Positions 1 to 12,112 of a stretch of DNA of 41,825 bases are shown here, one piece after another. The translations under genes and the position numbers were made by a program. Position 1 is the stretch's first letter. Each line of letters opens with the position of its first letter. Source of the stretch: Lyophyllum atratum (lineage: Eukaryota; Basidiomycota; Agaricomycetes; Agaricales; Lyophyllaceae); contig JACGCN010000114.1 in assembly GCA_014905825.1 (NCBI GenBank), forward strand, positions 1 to 41,825, written 5' to 3'. The notes beneath the pieces are model-generated. The model had not been told where the DNA came from. It worked only from the letters and a program-made list of their open reading frames with translations, and searched no databases.

Positions 1-1333
1 GTCAGAGACGTGGGAATTCCTCAACGTTGCGCACGGACCTCCCCGCCACCCAGAAACCCTCCGAACTGTACTTCCTGGCTGTGTAGCATGCTGAAGGCCA
101 CGGACGATGATCGATGAGGAGGGGGAGGAGGAGGAGTGGAGTTAGTGTGCCTGGAGCCACCAGGTTCAACATACCCCGACACCGTCCAAATTGTGGAAGA
201 CACAATAAAACACCGTCCAAAGTCTGTACACACAAACAAAAAGCGAGGACACTGCTTTGCTCAAATCTCCCCATATCTGCCCATATCTCTATGGCTTTTC
301 ATCGATAGCGAATCACGCAGGAGGACCAGGCGAAGTCCTGTATACCTCAAACCTACTACGTATGCTGTCGATGCTCCATTAATGGTGGTCCCTGGTTACC
401 TTTCGATAGCTCCAAAGAATGAAGGTCACAAGTCTACTCAACTATGCATTTTTGAGTTCTAGCCCGACAAATCGGATACCGCGAGCAATGCTTGGCGTAG
501 TCCTGGTGCCTGTGAGTCGCGATACTTAGGTCGCGATCGCCACCGCCCGTGTTCTCGGGGAGTTCGGAAATCGGCGCCTTGTTCCGGTTCTCAGGACCTA
601 CATCCCGCCTCCCTAAACTCGGGGCAATTCTGCAACAGAATTAAACGATTAGACTCACATCAGCTCTTTCTGGTGCTGCTTGAGACTAACTCCCAGAACT
701 TGTATCAGGATTTTGAACAGAAGTACGATCAAGCTGCTAGATTCTCTTGCGACTTCGCTATTCCATTCCTTATTCATCAGCCTTGAATAGTTTGTATGGA
801 CTTACGCAAGTACCTGACATTTCCCATCGACCCTGCACTTACGATGTTCTCCATTAGCCGACTGCCCCAAGGGCCAAAACAAGGGATTTGATCCTGTGCA
901 CCTTCGTCCTTCTTACTTACGTTTATCCAACCGCGGTCTGAAATGCATTTCAAAGCAGTTCGCTGGACAACTTCGTCACTTTGTCCGCGACATCGATGTC
1001 GTTGCTCCGCTCTGATGCTCTCGAACTCTCGACAACGAAAACTTCGTTTGGCGGTTCCACATTGCAGCTTGTTTAAGCGGTTACGCTGCCTACGCATATG
1101 TTTCCATTTTCTCAGAAGCGCCGGCGATATCCTTGTCGAGTAACGTCACCGCTGATGGGAGAAGCGCCTTGTTTCATCCAACAATTCATACATATATGCA
1201 CACGAGCCGTTGAGATTGAGTTCGGGATTTATCCTCTTCATGCTCTCCACTCGTTTTGAGTAGACTGTCTAATGACCTCCGTAACATTCGCGAACGCGCA
1301 GCACTCGGCGTTCGTGGCTCAGGTCATTAGGAT
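1..1333. other. Intergenic region, no recognisable gene
   Basis: No conserved protein is recognisable here in any frame. The open frames are short, overlap on both strands and lack coding character. A minus-strand frame touches the left edge (2-274) and could be the first exon of a gene running off the window, but nothing supports that beyond its being open. The left end is purine-rich on the plus strand (118-140, GAGG-type runs). A 12-base direct repeat, ACACCGTCCAAA, occurs at 179-190 and 210-221. A nested inverted repeat at 1269-1330 is listed separately. The right part presumably contains the promoter of the DUF6533 gene. Confidence 0.5.
1269..1330. repeat. Nested inverted repeat (hairpin) upstream of the DUF6533 gene
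   Basis: The outer arms are a perfect 10-base inverted repeat: CTAATGACCT at 1269-1278 and AGGTCATTAG at 1321-1330. Inside them is a second perfect 7-base pair of arms, CGAACGC at 1291-1297 and GCGTTCG at 1308-1314. It ends 3 bases before the proposed start codon at 1334. It could be a cruciform or mRNA-leader hairpin, a binding site for dimeric regulators, or chance. Confidence 0.6.
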
Positions 1334-3045
1334 ATGTCCAATGTGCGTCAGAGTATCGTTTCATGGCATATTTACTGATCTATGACCCAGTGATTCCAAC
1401 TGTCGTCGCTCTCTATGACCATTGTGAGTCATTGTCATAGCATTTTATGACCATACTCACCTGATTTATTCTCCTAGTAATCACTCTAGACCGAGAGGCA
1501 AGCTGGTGTTTATAATACTTGTACACTGAGTACACATTGCTCACTGTCATCTCCTCCCTTCACTATCTCCAGATAGACCTGGTTTGGGTTGAGCTGACTT
1601 TTGTCTCGAATAATCCGGACCCTCATCGTCGTCGGACCCTTTTCAGAGTAAGCCATGGACTATCGCGAAAGTACTCTTCTTGTGGGTAAGCAGCGGATTT
1701 CTTTCATGTTTCTCAATCAACACTCAGGGTTCTACCATTACCTAGAACCGCTATTTCAGCAATCTATTTCTACTGTACGTGCTAATTCGGACCTCGACTT
1801 TCATGAGAATAATCAGAGAATGTGTTCTCGTACAGGGCATCGGCCATACGTAAGCCTTCTAATCCATTTATTACCAGTAACGCGGTTTCACCTTCTCTGT
1901 ATAGTCTTCTTCGCGAAACCTTCGTCTGATGAGGTGATGTATTCGACCACTCATCGTTTCGATAGTCTGATTTACCTATATTTGCATATTTGATTGTAGT
2001 TGTGCGTATGTTTTCTTGGCCTTGACGTCTCTAATGATGTGGACGGTCTGCATATAATGCTAGTTGTAAGACTTTCTATCGAGGATGGCACCTCTGGATG
2101 CTGACCATGCTTCCCCTGCGCACAGGCAGGACTTGGTTCATCCTTCAAGGATGGGGCACCGTCATCATCATGTGGTTCATACAATGTAAGCAAATTCTCT
2201 GTCTCAATGCATATATGCTCAGTCGATACTGCCTATAAAGCTGTCATGTTGTTTCGCACAATCGCCATTTTCCAACATGCTCAATCCATTGTCATGACTT
2301 GTCTACTATTCTATGCTGTAGAAATTGTTTCTATGGCTGTGATTTTAGCTGCATCAGCAAATACTCTCAACGGTCCGTGTGTTGAGTTGCTCTCACTCTC
2401 TGCATTGACTCATTGTTTCCCTTAGTACGCAGTGAGCCTTTTCAAGGCCTGCTCATGTGCACGCCACAATATGTTCCGCACTTTTCTGGTGGAGTCTGGA
2501 TTCCGGCCATCATTTTCGATTGTGGTCTCTGCGCGCTATCTCTTTGGGCTTGTCTTCGACACGTCAAACATCTCAGGGGTGTTCTAGTTTCGAGAAGTCA
2601 AATGTGGGAAGTCCTATTAACGGACACGGTCTTATATTTCTCCGTGTAAGTTTTCCTTATTTGTCAAGGCATGACTTGAGTTCTGAACCGGTGACGTGTG
2701 ATTAAAAGGACTTTGACGGCATCCATAGCTAACGCAGTAGTGTGGTTCGTTCTCAATGTATGTATGACTTATAGGATGCTCGGATGTCACGATGACTGAC
2801 CTTCTTAATTCTGATAGCCAGAATGGCTAAAGCTTCTTCAGGGCTTTTCCACTGCGGCAACTTGCGTTATGGGCGGCAGATTAGTCCTCAATCTCCGGAG
2901 GGCATACTATGTCTACTCACCCAGTGACGTGGGCTTTGGCAGCTTCGAACGGCGGTCACCTCAAGGAGAAAGAATGATACCACTCCGAGACATTCGTTTC
3001 ATAACCAGGGAAGCTCCGGAGCGCAGCAGCTCCCAGAGCTTTTGA
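1334..3045 (+). CDS. DUF6533-type multi-pass membrane protein
   Basis: This is an integral membrane protein of the basidiomycete DUF6533 family; its function is unknown. The family's N-terminal signature can be spliced together as ALYDHLITLDREIDLVW followed by SKPWTIAKVLFL. It uses exons 1478-1497, 1573-1587 (15 nt, exactly five codons) and 1647 onward. Later exons encode TWFILQGWGTVIIMWF, a hydrophobic segment near 2280-2375, and the WIPAIIFDCGLCALSLWACL segment near 2500. The last exon contains VMGGRLVLNLRRAYY and a hydrophilic tail ending at the TGA at 3043-3045. The intron at 1498-1572 begins with GC rather than GT. The first exon (ATG at 1334, then a 38-nt intron) and the exons between about 1690 and 2100 are the least certain. 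The gene converges on the transcription factor gene to its right. Confidence 0.8.
1498..1572 (+). other. GC-AG intron in the DUF6533 gene
   Basis: The donor is GAG|GCAAGC and the acceptor is CCAG|ATAGAC. Removing these 75 nt joins LDRE to IDLVW in frame, giving the family's conserved sequence. The nearest downstream GT donor (GTGTTT) leads straight into a stop codon after splicing. Confidence 0.75.
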
Positions 3046-3312
3046 GTCGTTCCCCCCTCGCGGCACTAGAAAGGACAATCAGTGTCCGATAGTATATTAT
3101 TCATACTTTAGACATATTTTCAATCGTTTATGTGCCTTATACTTACTGTTAGATAATCTACCTGTAATCACTGACGTTAAGATACCTCTTTTTCGTGCTT
3201 ATCATGGCGATCTTACTAACTAATTGATGGGATACGGTAAGTTCGCGATCCAAGGCACATATTCAATGTCGCACGGTAGTCTTGAACAAAGGTATTGCTT
3301 CGTAAGACATCG

Positions 3313-6300
3313 TCAAAAATGTGTTGGTGGTACATAGTAGGCGTCTAAGAAACGCTCTATGGACCCACAATCGGCATTGTCGCAAAGCACCTCGATGCCA
3401 GGAAAATGGCCAGGATAAACGGCAACTCCTTCTTGCCAAAAAGGTTCCGCGAAACATTGAACATCCAACAAGTCGGACATGGACGGCTGTGGTTGGGCAA
3501 TGGTCTGCGTCGCTTTTTGTAGATATTGTTCGATGGAGATCACTGGCGTAGGTGTGGAAGAAAAGTCGAACGCGGGTTGCATTGCGCCACGTGTACGCCG
3601 ACGGACAACGTCGAGGCTTTTAACACCTCTCAAAGCAAGAACGTTCGATGTTCCGATGTCCCGGAGGAGATTCTGGGCCGTTGCTATCCATTCTTCCAGT
3701 TCTTCGTTCTGAGTGGAAGTTGGATCCCCGATGATCGCCACAGCAAGTATCACTGCAAAGTAGGTTCGAAAATAAGCGTGACTGAAGATCGGAAAAACGA
3801 CGCATGACACACATGCAGCATCGAATATCCATGCCACAATATCGGACCAGGACAGCTGGCCTCGATCAACTTGATTCTGTATAATGAGCTGCCAGGCCAG
3901 GAGCCGTTTACTGAGCTTTAATTCAATGTAGAACGAAATCGGTAAGGAGGTGAAAATTACCTGAACATAATCGATAGATACCTTGCCTGGGCCTGGAAGT
4001 TCGCTACATCCTCATTTAGTCCAATGGATGCCTCTGCGGGAAGCAGTAAAAAATGGTCGCTGATATTTCATAGTGAATCATTAAAACTGAAAGGGACAAG
4101 TCAGGGAAATTACCAGAAGCACAGCACGAGTATGGTATATTTGGAGGGTCATCATACGATTCTGAGATGTGTCATCAATTATTGAGAACCGTATGGCGAA
4201 GAGAGGCCTCACTTGAAAGAGAATGTATGGTCGTTCCATGGTCCCTACCAGCGTCTGAGGACGAAAGGATGGTGGGAGATCCAGTTCGAATTTCTGGATC
4301 TGGCTTTCGAGGGAAACCAGGGAGCTGTATGCTGGTCGGTGCGCCGCAAAACACGTGTCCCATATTTTTCCAATTAATCTCGCCCAATGAATTTGGAGAA
4401 TTTGTAAGCCTATGAGATTGGCATGTCAAACCAGTCATGTAAATAGACTCAATGTCCATTTCACACACTTGTTTGAGTCGGCTGGCTCGAAGGTCTGCTC
4501 TGAGTAGCTTCCAACCCTTGTACGTCCGCCTGATCGATGTCTTGTGGCATCATCACATCGCAATGCTAAATTTCATGAACGGAAGTAACAAGGCAAGCGG
4601 TTATGATCGAACTTACATGCTCATGGATAATGTATGGTCGACGATGTATCAAGCATTGATACCTATCCACATGGTGATGGTGAGAATAATGAGAGCAAAA
4701 TTTTCGGGAAAGATCAACCTATCTAGAATGAATAAGGTCCCTTTCATAACTCATTAGGAAGGCATGCTTTCAGTTAAGGATGGAACTCACACCAAGCCCG
4801 CCGCCTGATTTCCGCTTCCGCTGGATCTGGCCTCCACGAAAGCGACACATCTAAGTGCATCGACACTATTGCGAAGAATAAAATTTGAGCTCTTAGTACT
4901 TCCACGATAAACGTACTTGCTTGGGCCATGCGTATCGACATGGCTAAGCAGATTGTTAACGGAGATCTTGGGGGTCTTATAAGATGAAAGCTACCTGACG
5001 AATAATAGCAGTCGGTAAGGTTTCCGTCGTTCTTGAGATATTATCAGCTCAAGCAGTTCAGGCGTAGGACGAGGGTGCCCTACTAGTTGATAAATGGCTA
5101 ACAACATCAAGGCTTGTATTCGCTCAAGCGAAGGAGACGCGGAATTGCTATCGAGCAAGACGGATCGAGCGAATTCAAATAAGCGCTGCTTTAAGACATC
5201 ACGTCCCGGTCCATATTCGTAGAATATGCCGGGCTGGAAAACTTGGAAATCAGTAGATATGTGCGTGAAGAAAGAATCCTTACATCGGCGGAACTTGCTG
5301 GAAGAAATTGCAAGGAGGACGCACATAGGATAGCTAAAAGTGCAAGAAAGTCGAGAGGAGGTGATTGAGGACCAGATGAAAAGGTGACATAGCACGCATC
5401 AAAAATGGGCTTGTGTATAATGGGCCATAACCAAGGTATCGATGACTGTTCGAAAAAATGAAACAGTAGATGGCCTGTGATGGCATGGTTCGGGAAATGT
5501 GTCCGAAGGTTTGCTAAAGGAGTAGGATCGGGTACATCATGCTGTTGCCTAGTTCGGATCTAGTTGGAAGTAAGCATCACACCATGGAAGCAGGTCTAAG
5601 TCAAGTACTTGGTTTATAATTTCCGCCATGGGTCCTGCTGCGGTCAGTGATCCAGGACTTGCCTGCCGAGATAGCTGACCCAGAGCAGAAGCTGCGACCT
5701 GTACAGCCTGATCGGACAGAAAGTTGTGATCTGCGCCTGGTCCCGTACCCGTAACCATGTTGCTTGCTTGGACTAGTTGCAGTAGAGCCTCCAACCCAGC
5801 TAGAGCTGTCGGCTCAACATCTCTCAAGGCGTTCGCGACGTTTTTGATTTGAGTTGATGGGCCCTCTGTAGGGCTGCCAACTTTACTGGGTAATTGCAAG
5901 AAGAAACAAACGCTCCATCAGACGGACAGTAAAAGAAAGGATGTGCGCCTATTCACCCATTTGTTGACGCCTTGTACGCATTCGGGTCATAGTATACACA
6001 ATCTTCTCGTCGCGATACGCTGCATGTCAACACATGTGAGCTGTTCAAGTTGACGACCGTAGAGACAATGCTCACCACCGCGAGCATGGTTGGGCCCTAT
6101 CACACTATGCAAATCCTTCAGAATTAGAGAGAGAGCAGTCTTTGGAATAACTAACTTGCTGCTTGCGCTCATGACACACTTAAATCGTTAAGTCCGAGAT
6201 AAGGGAAAATGATAATAGTAAACCCAAGCTTGAAACCACGCACATCGGCAGCTTCTGTAACTGCAACTTTAGCTTAGGCCAGAATGAGTGATGCTTATAA

Positions 6301-6454
6301 CGAACAATATAGCTCTGTTCCTTTTCCGCTTCTGACCTGTTGGTTTGATAGTAGAATCATCGACGGCGTTTGCACTGACAACGCTTGAACTTGAAGCCGA
6401 CGCAATCGCCGATAGCGCCTGTTCCTCCACAAGAGACGAGGAATGTATATTCAT
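3313..6454 (-). CDS. Zn2Cys6 (zinc binuclear cluster) transcription factor
   Basis: This is a nuclear fungal-specific transcription factor. Splicing exons 6306-6454, 6244-6254, 6156-6178, 6076-6104 and 5957-6019 gives a basic stretch QKRKRNRAILS and then a complete cluster. Its cysteines are C-RL-C-HERKQQ-C-DRAQP-C-SR-C-VSRRED-C, that is CX2CX6CX5CX2CX6C. Every junction keeps the frame. Downstream are pieces of the fungal transcription factor middle-homology region: FFEQSSIPWLWPIIHKPIFD (about 5410-5470), LERIQALMLLAIYQLVGHP (about 5070-5130), DPAEAEIRRRAW (about 4800) and KIWDTCFAAHRPAYSSL (about 4320-4370). The last exon, in the 3313-3837 frame, ends in LDAYYVPPTHF. The start is the ATG at 6454. 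Its targets cannot be read from the sequence. Exact exon borders between 3840 and 5550 are approximate. Confidence 0.85.
6244..6254 (-). other. 11-nt microexon carrying the first zinc-cluster cysteine
   Basis: On the minus strand AAGCTGCCGAT is bounded by an acceptor (TTACAG) and a donor (GTGCGT). It supplies S, C and R of the zinc cluster. Flanking introns are about 51 nt (6255-6305) and 65 nt (6179-6243). Skipping it removes the first cysteine and shifts the frame. The next exon (6156-6178) is only 23 nt. Confidence 0.75.
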
Positions 6455-6716
6455 GGATCGCTTCCACTGCAGTCGATAGCCTTCCGATGGTCCGATATGA
6501 GGAGGTGGAGGTTTGAACGTTTATGCGCCGAGGCGAACTTGAGAAAAGAGACGAAGAGCTCAACATGGTCGAGTTGCTGACAAAAACATCTTACGTGTAC
6601 AACATGCAAAGAAAAATCCTAACAGTCAGGTTGCAGTCAGGAAAACATTCTCTTGCTTCAGCATCACGAGAAACAGCCTATTCGTAACTATAAATGTAGT
6701 TTATCAATGTCCTAGC

Positions 6717-9700
6717 CTAGTCGGGCTCAAAAATTACACCAATTTTATCACGTTTCATACCCTGGAATGAACCATGATAAGCGATAAATTTTCGACATGA
6801 GGAGGATTGCACTTGCCCGTATGCATATTCTACTTCGTCGACTCCAGCACCTGCGGCAAACGGACCAGATTGATCTTTGGGCACGGGGCCCATAGCAAGG
6901 TCATCCTCCTCGTCATCTGCATCAACTGCACTTCCGTCATCAAGGCCGAACGGCAGGACCGGCCGAAGACCGCTCCCCGAACTAGAGCGTCGGGCACCTG
7001 CAGGGGACTTCGGTAGTGCTGCCATTGTCTTCGGGCTCATGTGCTAAATGGGTTAGGTTGAATATCAGACATCATAGCCGCAGCTTGTATTTACGTACCT
7101 CCCAATTGTTCAGATTCTCATCAACGACGTCGTCGCGGCTGGGATCGAGGCGTGCATCGTCACCTAAATCACCAATCGACACGATACTTTCACTGTCACT
7201 GATACCATCGGCGATATCTGAAGCAAATGCAGGAAGCCTGTGCCATGCGGAGTTACCACCGAAGAGGGGCCCATCGGTCGCTTGTTCGTCAGACCAGCCT
7301 AGATCTGACAAGTATTCTTCGTATTCCTCTTCAAATGCGATATCTTCTGTAATGTATGGGAGGAATATAGAGGGATCCGGGGCTTGCGAACGTGCAGGAG
7401 GGAAGACATCAGAATCGACAATATTGGGGGTTCCCAAAGGCCGAATGAGGTTTGAAAGCTCTGGGCCTGGATGTAAACCTTCCAAATGGTGCGACATGCT
7501 ACCTGACCTCCGGTGAATATGTCCATGTTGATTAGATGTGGCTGTTGGACCGTATCGTTTATTGTTATCTGTGGAAGAGTCAGCTTGTGCGATTGGGAAC
7601 CAGTATGAAATACTCACAGAATTTGACGAGATGCCTCAATGCTTGTTCTTGAGCCTGTCGGAAGAGGTCAATCTTCTTAACCTGAAACGTCGACACCAAA
7701 CGCACCTGAGCATCTGTCACGTCATCGACCTCTGAACCCGTGAGCCATTCGTCACGGAGGTCGGGTCGACAGTTCAGGTAGATTGAAGTGATGACTTTCA
7801 TGTTTGCTGGGAATAAGGTAAGAAATCAGTCAATTAAGGACCCTAGCATGATGCAGTACATTGCCTCCATTTCCGCCCACAGAACGGTACTTGACTCTTG
7901 ATCAACTTAAGGACATGCAACTGCAACATTGGATGCATGACCCGAAGAACTCTTTTCAACACGGCCTGTTGCAAAGAGACTCAGTAATTGAGCAAACGAG
8001 AAAAACGTTCCAGGGCACTTACCGAGCTTTTGTATTGGACCAGCATCCAAATACGGTGAGAACGTCCTTTCGATAATTTTTGCATGATTTTGGCAAAGTT
8101 GATCGTGGAAAAGAAATTCCGCCACGAGTACTCGGTAACCTGCTCCACTTCTTCTTCATGCTTCTCCCCGTTTGGCAGGATTACGGTTTTTATAACCGTA
8201 TGCCGTGCTGGTCGTGGCATATTGTCTTCGGGGCGTATAGGCTGCGGGTTCCTGGAAAAGTTGAGGAGGCAATATCGGAAAAAGCTGAAGAAGATACGAT
8301 GAGTGGCATGCAAAACATCTGGGTGTCGACATACTTGTTTTCTGGAGAGTCGGCCTTGGATACGACGGAAGCAGAAACCTCCTGCAGGCCGAACATCTTC
8401 AAGATCAAAAGCAAGCAATTGGTGTCAAGTAGATGTTGCCCGAGATGATGGAACTTCATGACATCTGATCCGCTCTTAGAAACATGATTGTCAGGTGAGG
8501 TAGATATCACTCACGAGAGACTTTGAACCACTTTAAAACCAACAACAAAATTGCGGAAACGGCTTTTGACGTGATTTCACGATGACGTGTGACATCAATT
8601 TCATCCAGTGTTGGTGGAGGAGCAGGAGGCTGTTCTTGGGCTGTAGTACATGAGAGAAATTTAGCAGGGCTTTGGAAGTCCTCACAAATTGCTTACGCGA
8701 TGATACGCCTGGGGGAAATACGGATGATGTCGAAGACTGAGGGGGTTGCATACTTGTGCTTGCTGATACAGTGGCCAAGAGCAACTTCAGAAGTACAAGT
8801 ACCCAGCCAGAGAGTACAGGAAGAACGGCACTCTGAGGAAGAGTAAGCAGTGTTTCGCTTTCTGATCGAGCCTGCTCACATATATTTGCTCAACGCGTTT
8901 GAGACGCATGAGATCTTCCCTCCTTTCCTTTGCTTTCCTCTTGTCACCACTCGATTCTGCTACCTCTAAGGCTTTAGTCGCTTCTTCAATCTTCGCATCA
9001 AGTAATGCAATATCTGGCAGGGGCTCAGCGACTTCAGGGTCCTAGCAGAAGAGCGTTGTGAGCGGAAAGCATGTTATGAAGAAAATGTTCTTACGTTGGA
9101 TGTGAACGTTGACGATTGAAATTCGCCTTCTCCGGGCATATGCTCTAGCCCACTCTCAGCCGTGATACAATCGTCTCGCGTGCGCCACATCTGCCACAAT
9201 GCAAGGCTGACGTACATATGCTTGTTGTATAGACGGTCTGCTTCATCGATTGCAAATGGGACATATCGGGCGTCCCTGCCGAACTGGCCTTTCGCAAAAG
9301 GGAACAAGAAGGGTCGGTTCTGATCCGTCTGATACTGTTGTTTCTTGGGTTTAGGTGACGGAGGAGGGGATGGCGCGGGAGTCGCCGGCTGAGGCATAGA
9401 TCGATGGCCGTTGTAATGTTGTTGGGATTGGAAGTGCTGAGGGAGGCCACCAGGCATTCCAGTACTGTTTGATTCGTTATCTTCATGGTGGTAATGGTGT
9501 CGTATAGGGATGGGCGAGTAGGCTTGGGCCAGTCGTGAGGTTAGTAATGGAGGATTGTTTGGTTTCGGTACAACTATGGGAGGGGGTATTGGTTGTTGCG
9601 GAGGGGTAAAAGTAGGATACTTGACGGATGTTTCTTGTCGGAAGGTTTCGATATCGAGTGGAGAAGATTTGATTTTCTCAACTAGAATCTATGTGAGTAT

Positions 9701-10976
9701 GTCGCAGTGACATGGTGGAGATGGCCTACCTATCTCAGTCGCGGGTGGCAACCCGGCCAATTCCCTCGACAGTTTCTTGACCCGTCCAAGTTCACGGATG
9801 CCTCCGCAGCAAGTCAAAAGTGTTTTCCAGAGGACTAAAAGTAGCTGGGAAGGGTGAGCGTAAGGTAGACTTTTGCACAGATCAACTGACCTTCTTGATT
9901 GGATATCCTTTCGCACTTTTGTCACGAAGACCTGAGACGACATTGAAGAGATATACAGGCAAAGGAGGGTCCAAGCTCACTAGCGAATATCGGTCAAGCC
10001 AAATAGGGTTCTTTGAATGGTGATACTTACTTAGCTCGTCCGCGAATTCGTCGTGCCCTTTAAACACCTCTATCAGGTGGTAAAGCATCCCTAAGTAAAC
10101 AGATATCTCCGTCAGCACCTCCTCAATAAAATCAGCTTTCTCTGTTGCCGAAATATGAAAATGTGCAGCGTCGTGGTCGGATAGGCTACTGCAGGAGAGG
10201 TATAGGTCAACTCAACTGTGGCGATCGAATGAGACTCAAATGGAGATACCATAGTAGGTCATGTTTAGAGCTCGCAATCTTCATGGCTTCGACGATGGTA
10301 CTCAGGCCATTGGCAGATCTCACAACCTTGCAATTTTCGAATATCCAATGTAGTTGATGTTCAGGCGAGACTGTTTCTGCGAACGTGCCTAGAGAAACAT
10401 AGAACCGTGGGCATGTTAGGCCTACAATAATTTGCTGGCGGAACACATACAGACCTTGAAGCACGTAGAATAGACGCCGAGCATTGGTAAACCGTATCTC
10501 TGCATCGCGATGTTCGAGGCTTTCCAACAACAGTTCGATGTGAGCCTTGCGTTGAGAAACCGACGCTTTCGTCCACTCTGTGATGCAGCACGATTGCCTT
10601 GGTATAAGTGAATATAGCAGAAAGAAACAGTTCAGGAAGCACCTGACATGAAGGAACCCTCCCAAGCCTTAAGATTCTCTGCGACCTGCGGCATCTCAAT
10701 ATACGAGTAGAACTCGTCAATTTCGTTCATAACAGTATCCTCATCGTCATACACAAAGTCAAACCACGATTGCTGTGGAGAGGGACGCGTGTGGGATGAA
10801 CATCCTTCCAACTTTGAAGGCTGGTAACGTAGGCATACCTTCGGTTTAGGCACAGATCCCACCATGGCTCTGAGCTGTCCAAGAGTTATCGAATCGAGCC
10901 CCGCCACCCCAGAAGCTGAGCCATTGTTATCTTGTAGCGATCCGCTCATATATGAAGGCAGCTGAGGAAATGCCAT
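6717..10976 (-). CDS. FAR11: STRIPAK complex subunit Far11/STRIP (N1221 and DUF3402 domains)
   Basis: This is a scaffold of the striatin-interacting phosphatase and kinase (STRIPAK) complex, related to STRIP1/2, yeast Far11 and Neurospora HAM-2. In fungi the complex governs cell fusion, septation and sexual development. The N-terminal N1221 part reads SWFDFVYDDEDT and NEIDEFYSYIEMPQVAENLK (10640-10790), then LLLESLEHRDAEIRFTNARR. LLLVLWKTLLTCCGG lies near 9800. A proline-rich linker (about 9340-9400) precedes VPFAIDEADRLYNKHMYVSL (about 9200-9260), followed by MKFHHLGQHLLDTNCLLLIL (about 8410-8480). NFFSTINFAKIMQKLSKG (about 8080-8140) and MKVITSIYLNCRPDL (about 7760-7801) follow. The acidic tail contains LNNWE, MSPKTMAALPKSPAG and GVDEVEYAYG. 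About 15 short introns interrupt it. A 51-nt in-frame candidate intron near 6755-6805 leaves the last few residues ambiguous. Confidence 0.92.
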
Positions 10977-11423
10977 TTCGAATGCATTTGGCTGAATTGA
11001 TTACAAGTCAGGTGGATATTTACCATTGACTTTCCTACCAAACTGGTAACAACAACGCCTATCCCATAACAGGATGTGCCATGAGGCTCAAGAACTTTGT
11101 TCTTCGCTGTCCACAATGGTAACAGGTTTAACCACATTGACAGTCCTTCGGTAGCGTTATCCACTACCTTTTGTTGTCTGATCGCACCTGATTAATAATT
11201 CGCAACACTTCGCCATTTTGCTTGACTTTTAGGGTCATCTTCTTTCGCTCTGTTTCACCGCGGACGCCCGACCCGCTGTGACCCGCACTGCGCAATGATT
11301 CCAGTAGACTTACTTAGCACCCATGTAAAGGAGTTGTAAAGGGGTCACAGATGATCCGATCCGTGGAGATCTCACCTCTTTGGTGTACTACTGTCAACCC
11401 ATTCCCTTGCATTCTCACGAGAA
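10977..11423. promoter_or_regulatory. Divergent intergenic region, FAR11 / small unknown gene
   Basis: These 447 bp separate the FAR11 start (minus) from the ATG at 11424 (plus) and so should hold both promoters. A 72-residue minus-strand open frame at 10946-11164 overlaps the FAR11 start in another frame and has no recognisable motif. I see no clear TATA box or repeat. Confidence 0.4.
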
Positions 11424-11963
11424 ATGGCGGAGCCGTACGGCCTACTCGAAATAGAAGATGTGGTTTTCACATGCACTCTCAGATCAAGAGTTTGTAGTCT
11501 CGACGAAATAGAGAAGCTAGACAAGATTCTAGATCTCACCAACGGTTATGAAGTGTGGAGGCAGGAGTCACCGTCATCATCAACGTCTTCTTACGTATGT
11601 AGCCAATGACCCGTGTCCTACATACATATCACAGGTGCCTGCGACGTGGTTGACTGCACTGCATCCCGATTTTGGGGATGGCCGAATGGGTACGTACGCA
11701 TGGTGATTTATGCGCAGAATTATTAAGTACTCGGTTTCCGTGATGATACGCCTCGTGGAATCGAGATCAGCAGTTCGCACGTTTGCACGCCCACTACATA
11801 ACGTTCATTGTCAAGATGTGAAGGAGTCATGAAGGATTCAACGGGGTTTGTCAGTCCAATCGATGGGGTGCAATTGGAGGGAGAACCGTTTGATTTGATG
11901 GATCTCAATTGCGACTACGCGAAGGCTGGTAAGGGCGGTATTAATCGATGGCCCACGAGGTAG
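11424..11963 (+). CDS. Small hypothetical protein, 135 residues, four exons
   Basis: I do not recognise this protein. Exons 11424-11594, 11635-11689, 11728-11780 and 11835-11963 (introns of 40, 38 and 54 nt) join in frame into 135 codons plus stop. The product starts MAEPYGLLEIEDVVFTCTLR, contains WLTALHPDFGDGRMVLGFRD and ends GKGGINRWPTR. It is acidic and soluble, with no signal peptide or membrane segment. A possible extra intron at about 11930-11964 would replace the last residues with a longer basic, cysteine-containing tail. Four phase-consistent exons argue for a real gene. It could be an orphan of this lineage. Confidence 0.5.
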
Positions 11964-12112
11964 GGGTCGACGCCAAGCGGCGAGAGCGCCGTGGGGGGAG
12001 GTGCGCAGAGTGTCTACTGTTGTACATAAAACCCGATCATAGCAGGCCTGCATACGGATCCACAGGTGGCCAGCGAGTCAGATTACGTAATATTTGTCGC
12101 GGTTGAAATATG

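Noticed and set aside
179..221. Direct repeat of ACACCGTCCAAA, 31 bp apart
   Set aside because: Two copies of 12 bases only, with no further copies noticed; too little to call an element.
943..1143. 66-residue plus-strand frame and the overlapping 106-residue minus-strand frame
   Set aside because: Both strands are open by chance; there is no motif and no plausible splice partners.
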